A program made the translations under genes and the position numbers. A stretch of 18,506 bases of DNA from Fibrobacterota bacterium (GTDB taxonomy: Bacteria; Fibrobacterota; Chitinivibrionia; Chitinivibrionales; Chitinispirillaceae), in assembly GCA_023436145.1 (NCBI GenBank), contig JAEZKP010000093.1, positions 1 through 18,506 on the forward strand, written 5' to 3'. This document shows, piece by piece, positions 14,273 through 18,506 of this stretch; position 1 is the first letter of the stretch; each line of letters starts with the position of its first letter. The notes below the pieces were generated by a model, which was not told the origin of the DNA, made no database searches, and worked only from the letters and a program-made list of their open reading frames with translations.

Positions 14273-17200
14273 ATGTTAAAATCAATTTTATTCCTGGTCT
14301 TGATCTGTATTTCAGCTCATGCATCCCATAATCTCAAAGGGCAAAACTACCTGTTGCCTGGTGAACACAAATACCGGTTAATTGTCAAATTTGCACCTGG
14401 AGAGGTACTGGATATTGATGACGGAAAGCCATATTTCTCACCGCACAGAACTGCCCCACCCCAAGCCAGTAGTGTGCTGCAAAATTACCGGTTCAACCAG
14501 ATAGTCCGATTTTCAAATGAAGAAAAAGAGCACATGCGTTCAGGCCAGACTCCGCCTCCAAACCGGGAACAAGCCTTTAACAAGTACAACTTCAGAGGGT
14601 TAGCCTTTCTGGAAAAAGCGGAAGAGATGACTGGAGAAGAGCTTCTTGAAATAGCCAACAGCCTCGAAAAATTGGACTTCGTGGAATACGCTGCCCTGGA
14701 ACCAGTTGACCCACCACCTCCTCCCGGTTATTCAAACGCGGCTTCATCCACCAGCCACAGTTTACCTCCACCGGCTACTCCCGATTTTTCCACCAATCAG
14801 ACTTACAGAAACAGTTCTTTTCTGAATATCGATTACGCCTGGTCACTGGGAATAAAAGGACAGGGGATCCGGATTGCCGATATCGAGTGGGGATTTGACT
14901 ATGATCACGAAGACCTGAAAAGATCGCGATTCAAAGAACTTCGGGCAACCACAGATCATCAATATGATAATCACGGTACTGCTGTCGCAGGAGTAGTGTT
15001 CGCAATGGAAAACGGCTTCGGGGTGACCGGTATGGTTCATCAGGCAGATACTCTCTATGGTATTTCCGAAATACCCTCTGGTAGAACGTCAGGAATCACT
15101 CTGGGACTCGGGCGCCTTAGAGCCGGTGATGTTTTCATATACGAGATGCAAGCAACTGGAAAAGATAATAACTATGTACCTGCAGATTACAATCAGGCCG
15201 TATGGGATATTACCAAAGCAGCTACCGATAACGGGATAATAGTTGTCGCAGCAGCAGGAAACGGCAACCAAAATCTCGATGACTCATATTATAGCGGCTA
15301 TATTGCCAGAGGAGACAACGGTTCAATAATTGTAGGTGCTGGTAGTGCAGATAATTCACGTAGCAAGCAGTCCTTCTCTACCTACGGCAGCAGAGTAAAT
15401 GTTCAGGGATGGGGACAATCGGTTACATCTAGCGGCTACGGGGCACTCTATAATGGCGGTGAACATGCAACATACACAAACTCATTTAGTGGTACAAGTT
15501 CTGCAACTCCGATTGTAACTTCTGCTGTAGTTGCAATACAATCTTATGCCAAGAATAAACTCGGATTCATTCTCACTCCACGGGAAATGAGAAACCTCCT
15601 TATCGAAACCGGAAGAGCACAGGGTTCAGGCGAACACATCGGCCCTTTCCCCGATGTTAAGGCTGCAATAGAGAAACTCAATGAGCAATACGCTGCCAGA
15701 TTGCATATCGTTTCGAATATCAGTGATACGATACTTTCTACTGAATCAGTGTTTTCTCTGCAATGGACTGGCAAGAATCAGTCCGGTCCGATTTCTCTGC
15801 AACTGTTAAGCAATCGCAATGAGCTTCTTACAATCTCTGATGACATCTCTTCAGATACTCAGTATTTATGGAATATCAGTTCCGATATAATTACCGGAAA
15901 TCGTTACAGGCTTGTTTTATCACACCCTGATGTTTCCGATACATCCGGTTTTTTTACCATAATGAGAAAAAAGCCGGATCTTAAGACTGTGTTGCTGGAT
16001 CAAACCGGTATCTCTGTGGTCTATGTATCCAGTCAGGAAAATGATACCGGATTCGGAGCCGCAACCAATGTTCTGGACAGCAGATCCAATTCGATATGGC
16101 ATACCCGTTCGACTGTCAATCACCCTCACTCCATAATATTAAAAACCAGTACTGCTTATGGAATATCAGGTCTTTCCTATACACGTGGTAATGAGGATAC
16201 TTATGGTATCATTACCGGTTATCGCATCGAAATAAGCGCGGACAGCATCTCCTGGGACACTGTAGCCTCTGGAGAATGGGATGCAGACAGTATGATTTCA
16301 CTGGTAAGATTCGATGCAACATGGGGTAAATATGTGCGTCTGACCGCTCTTGCTTCAGACAACGGTAATTCCCGGTCATCGGCCGCTCAGATTCATCTCT
16401 ATATAGAGCAGGGATACAAAAGAGACCAGACCATTACATTTGCCGCCATTCCGGACACAGTGACATATGGTGCTATTCCTTTTTTACTTGAGGCGCAGGC
16501 GAGTTCCGGGTTGCCGGTTCTATTTACAAGCTCAGATTCAACTGTCATCACTATCTCTTCTGACAGCGCTTATATAAGAGGTGCAGGCACTGCCATTATT
16601 ACTGCTTCACAAAGCGGTAATGATTCCTGGAAAGAAGCAACCGATGTAGAGCAAGCGCTGACAGTCAGAAAAAAAGCGGTTTTTATCCGCGGGATTACGG
16701 CTCAGAACAAGGTGTATGATGGCAACAACATTGCTGCACTTTCCGGCACTGCGATACTTGACAGTGTATTATCTGGCGATACAGTGGAACTTGGTGGTAC
16801 TATCAGTGCTGCATTTAACGACAAGAATGCAAATTCAAACAAGCCGGTGACTGTAAATGGATATGTACTAAAAGGCCCGGATGCCTCCAACTATTATTTA
16901 TCCATGCCAATGGAATTAAGGTCGGCTATCTCAAAGGCACCTCTAACAATCAGTGCTGATGATACCACAAAGGGGCAGGGGCATCCTGACCCAGTATTCA
17001 CAGTAACCTGCAATGGGTTTGCAACTGGTGATGATATATCTGTTCTTGCCGGAGCCCTTCGAATCGACCGTACTCCTGAAGGGGAAATTCCCGGAAACTA
17101 TACAATCGTCCCATCCGGTGTTTCATCGGACAATTATGATATAACTTTTGTTAATGGGACATTTATTATTGAACCACAGATTTCTGTACGTTACCATATC

Positions 17201-17578
17201 GATTCGCAGCGAAGTCAAACCGGGCCTGCGGGTTCACCTAAAGAAGACAGGATGCAATCGGAGTTAAGTCAATGTAGTATCATTTTTTCCAATAACCCTG
17301 TTGATCTCACCTCAGGAGCAGCACGATTCAGAGTAAAAGTACCAGGCCCGTCTGCTCTAAAGATTGTCATATATGATGCTTCCGGGAACATACTTGACTC
17401 CAGATCACTTCGTACCGATTACAAAGGTGAAAGTGGATTATTGACATGGGACCTCAGAAACAGAAATGGCAGCAGAGTGTCAGTCGGGACCTATCTTGTA
17501 GAGGTGGAGGCACGCGGGTTAAAAACTGTAGAATCGTACAGATTCAGAGGAAAGCTGGGTGTGGCAAAAAAGCGGTAG
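14273..17578 (+). CDS. Secreted subtilisin-like (S8) protease with discoidin-like, MBG/YDG and C-terminal sorting modules
   Basis: From ATG 14273 the protein has 1101 aa; a signal peptide spans residues 1-17 (AHA|SH). Residues about 20-145 form an I9-like propeptide, followed by a proline-rich linker (about 146-171). The S8 domain (about 180-480) shows IADIEWGFDYDHEDL (201-215), DNHGTAVAGV (232-241, catalytic H234), AAAGNGNQN (326-334, oxyanion N330) and FSGTSSATP (405-413, catalytic S409). At the usual Asp position there is Glu205, with Asp203 two residues earlier. An F5/8 type C-like (discoidin) domain occupies about 585-712, two or three MBG/YDG-type Ig-like modules about 720-968 (VYDGNN, APLTISADDTTKGQGHPDP), and a FlgD-like C-terminal sorting module ends the protein. 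It likely works outside the cell on bound polymers. An upstream TTG start at 14216 is possible but disfavoured. Confidence 0.87.
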   Translation: MLKSILFLVLICISAHASHNLKGQNYLLPGEHKYRLIVKFAPGEVLDIDDGKPYFSPHRTAPPQASSVLQNYRFNQIVRFSNEEKEHMRSGQTPPPNREQAFNKYNFRGLAFLEKAEEMTGEELLEIANSLEKLDFVEYAALEPVDPPPPPGYSNAASSTSHSLPPPATPDFSTNQTYRNSSFLNIDYAWSLGIKGQGIRIADIEWGFDYDHEDLKRSRFKELRATTDHQYDNHGTAVAGVVFAMENGFGVTGMVHQADTLYGISEIPSGRTSGITLGLGRLRAGDVFIYEMQATGKDNNYVPADYNQAVWDITKAATDNGIIVVAAAGNGNQNLDDSYYSGYIARGDNGSIIVGAGSADNSRSKQSFSTYGSRVNVQGWGQSVTSSGYGALYNGGEHATYTNSFSGTSSATPIVTSAVVAIQSYAKNKLGFILTPREMRNLLIETGRAQGSGEHIGPFPDVKAAIEKLNEQYAARLHIVSNISDTILSTESVFSLQWTGKNQSGPISLQLLSNRNELLTISDDISSDTQYLWNISSDIITGNRYRLVLSHPDVSDTSGFFTIMRKKPDLKTVLLDQTGISVVYVSSQENDTGFGAATNVLDSRSNSIWHTRSTVNHPHSIILKTSTAYGISGLSYTRGNEDTYGIITGYRIEISADSISWDTVASGEWDADSMISLVRFDATWGKYVRLTALASDNGNSRSSAAQIHLYIEQGYKRDQTITFAAIPDTVTYGAIPFLLEAQASSGLPVLFTSSDSTVITISSDSAYIRGAGTAIITASQSGNDSWKEATDVEQALTVRKKAVFIRGITAQNKVYDGNNIAALSGTAILDSVLSGDTVELGGTISAAFNDKNANSNKPVTVNGYVLKGPDASNYYLSMPMELRSAISKAPLTISADDTTKGQGHPDPVFTVTCNGFATGDDISVLAGALRIDRTPEGEIPGNYTIVPSGVSSDNYDITFVNGTFIIEPQISVRYHIDSQRSQTGPAGSPKEDRMQSELSQCSIIFSNNPVDLTSGAARFRVKVPGPSALKIVIYDASGNILDSRSLRTDYKGESGLLTWDLRNRNGSRVSVGTYLVEVEARGLKTVESYRFRGKLGVAKKR

Positions 17579-18398
17579 GCCAGATGGTAGGGGTCGGACC
17601 ATTAGCTGCTGGAACTCTCTCATTTTCCCAAAGATTACCTTTTCTATGTAATCAGCCGGGAAATAATTATTGCGGCTATAAACGTTGGTGTCCATTCCGT
17701 TCTGCAATTTCAAACCTAAAGACCAGACAGTCTTTCCAGGTCATTCAGGAATAGCTGCTGGTATGACATCATAGGACTCAATGAGCAGTTCCTCTTCAGC
17801 CAGGTCGGACCTTCATGGGACGGAGGAAACTTTGCAATAACTGAATGATCGTTTTGTTTCCTCCGTCCCCGGCTAAAAACTGCGTTTTAGAGTTATTTGA
17901 TACTTTTCTTAGCAGCAATCAAATCAATTTTTATACCCTGATGTCACTTTTTCTGTTGGAATCCGGACAAGCAGAATTTATTTCCAATTTATGCTCCTTT
18001 GTTAATTATATCAACTTAGCTTCTGATTTAAAAGTTATTCGCAAAAGAATTTAAATCCGGATTCTGTGATGCAGACTGATTGCAGATTTTCCTGATTACA
18101 ACAAGACGCAGGTAAATTGTGTTTTCATACAGACTACCTGATTCTCGTTTTTTACAAGCTGTTAATACTCCAGGATTAAAAACTTACATGGTTCAAAATT
18201 CCTGGAATTGCACATTCCCGTCTGATAAGAAAAATTTCTCTTACAATGATAGAAACGAGTTTGGAGTGGCAAGAAACAATATTATTCTTAACAATACATA
18301 ATTGTCACCCAACACAAGGCAGTGTAAAATTAGATGGCAGAATCAGCAACGATATCCAGACCATTGTCCGCATTCAACCGTAAAGAAATGAGGCACCA
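17579..18398. other. Gene-free region between the subtilase and amidohydrolase genes
   Basis: I find no convincing gene in these 820 bp. Short open frames (for example 17845-18054 and 18119-18301) lack ribosome-binding sites and have no recognisable content. A 45-codon frame at 18246-18383, ending 15 bp before the amidohydrolase start, is the best of them but also lacks a ribosome-binding site. The palindromic repeat copy at 17817-17869 is the main structured element, and the word tagctgctgg occurs twice (near 17602 and 17751). Confidence 0.5.
17817..17869. repeat. GGGACGGAGGA palindromic repeat element, copy 2
   Basis: A perfect 14-bp inverted repeat (GGGACGGAGGAAAC at 17817-17830 and GTTTCCTCCGTCCC at 17856-17869) surrounds a 25-nt loop. 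The first 11 stem bases are identical to those of the element at 349-391, while the loops differ. Confidence 0.7.
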
Positions 18399-18506
18399 GT
18401 GAGTCTCAATGATGCACGGGTAATTTATCCGGTACGTGAAGTGCATGCAAGCTGTATTATTGATGGACACATGCATATCAATAGTGGCGCATGTGCACCA
18501 CTGCCT
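18399..18506 (+). CDS. Amidohydrolase-family protein, 5' end only (runs off the window)
   Basis: A frame beginning at GTG 18399 stays open to the end of the window (36 codons). GAGG (18390-18393) lies 5 bases upstream. The upstream ATG at 18388 leads to a stop after four codons, so the GTG is preferred. The translation contains CIIDGHMHINSGACAPLP. HMH preceded by D-G is the metal-binding HxH at the first strand of the amidohydrolase TIM barrel, and the short N-terminal lead is typical for cytoplasmic members. Family membership is likely; the substrate cannot be told from this fragment. Confidence 0.65.
   Translation, partial: MSLNDARVIYPVREVHASCIIDGHMHINSGACAPLP

Noticed and set aside
17446..17754. 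102-codon frame overlapping the end of the subtilase gene
   Set aside because: It overlaps the subtilase in another frame for over 130 bp, and its translation is Arg/Cys/Gly-rich without any domain, so it is a shadow frame.
18246..18383. 45-codon ORF just before the amidohydrolase start
   Set aside because: There is no ribosome-binding site and nothing recognisable in the translation. Its closeness to the next gene alone is not enough to call it.

Overview
The window looks like the chromosome of a Gram-negative, AT-rich bacterium. Two large secreted proteins end in C-terminal modules of the kind used for type IX-like sorting (a compact beta domain in the FN3 protein, a FlgD-like one in the subtilase). 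There is also an outer-membrane-type beta-barrel protein and a probable lipoprotein. This combination, with multidomain surface or secreted proteins set among long AT-rich, hairpin-rich intergenic DNA, would fit the Fibrobacterota/Chitinivibrionia group or a nearby FCB lineage. The taxonomic assignment is inference from protein style only.

Layout. 1-568: no gene, but a palindromic repeat (349-391) and one copy of a 27-bp direct repeat (101-127). 569-2443 (minus): a secreted metzincin-type metalloprotease with its own strong terminator. 2444-3057: gene-free DNA leading to a tRNA-Gln promoter. 3058-3367: tRNA-Gln(CTG), an inverted-repeat element, tRNA-Glu(CTC) and a strong intrinsic terminator. 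3533-9811: a defence-type operon on the plus strand. It consists of a type III restriction-modification methyltransferase (mod, split by one in-frame TAA), the helicase-nuclease (res), an HNH endonuclease gene whose 5' part is out of frame, a 110-aa protein of unknown function, and a 37-codon ORF coupled to it by an ATGA overlap. 10040-12957: a secreted DNRLRE-like/FN3-repeat protein followed 56 bp later by a probable lipoprotein. 12958-13312: a terminator and the second copy of the 27-bp repeat. 13313-13855 (minus): a small beta-barrel protein. 14273-17578: a 1101-aa subtilisin-like protease with discoidin-like and MBG/YDG-like C-terminal modules. 17579-18398: no convincing gene, but a second copy of the palindromic repeat (17817-17869). 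18399-18506: the first 36 codons of an amidohydrolase that runs out of the window.

How the genes work together. Mod and Res of type III systems act as one complex: Mod recognises and methylates the site, and Res translocates and cuts only with Mod. The HNH protein and the two small downstream proteins sit in the same close-packed transcript and are plausible accessory or additional defence components, though nothing in their sequences proves it. Two lesions in one locus (a nonsense codon in mod, and a 1-base shift at a T-run in the HNH gene) suggest either that the defence island is decaying or that this is an error-bearing assembly. All other long genes in the window are intact. A degenerate heptanucleotide repeat inside mod is also notable, because type III mod genes are known hosts of phase-variable repeats.

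The most unusual material is the damaged type III RM/HNH/small-ORF operon next to tRNA-Glu, the two families of dispersed repeats near the two ends of the window, and a subtilase whose usual catalytic Asp position reads Glu.
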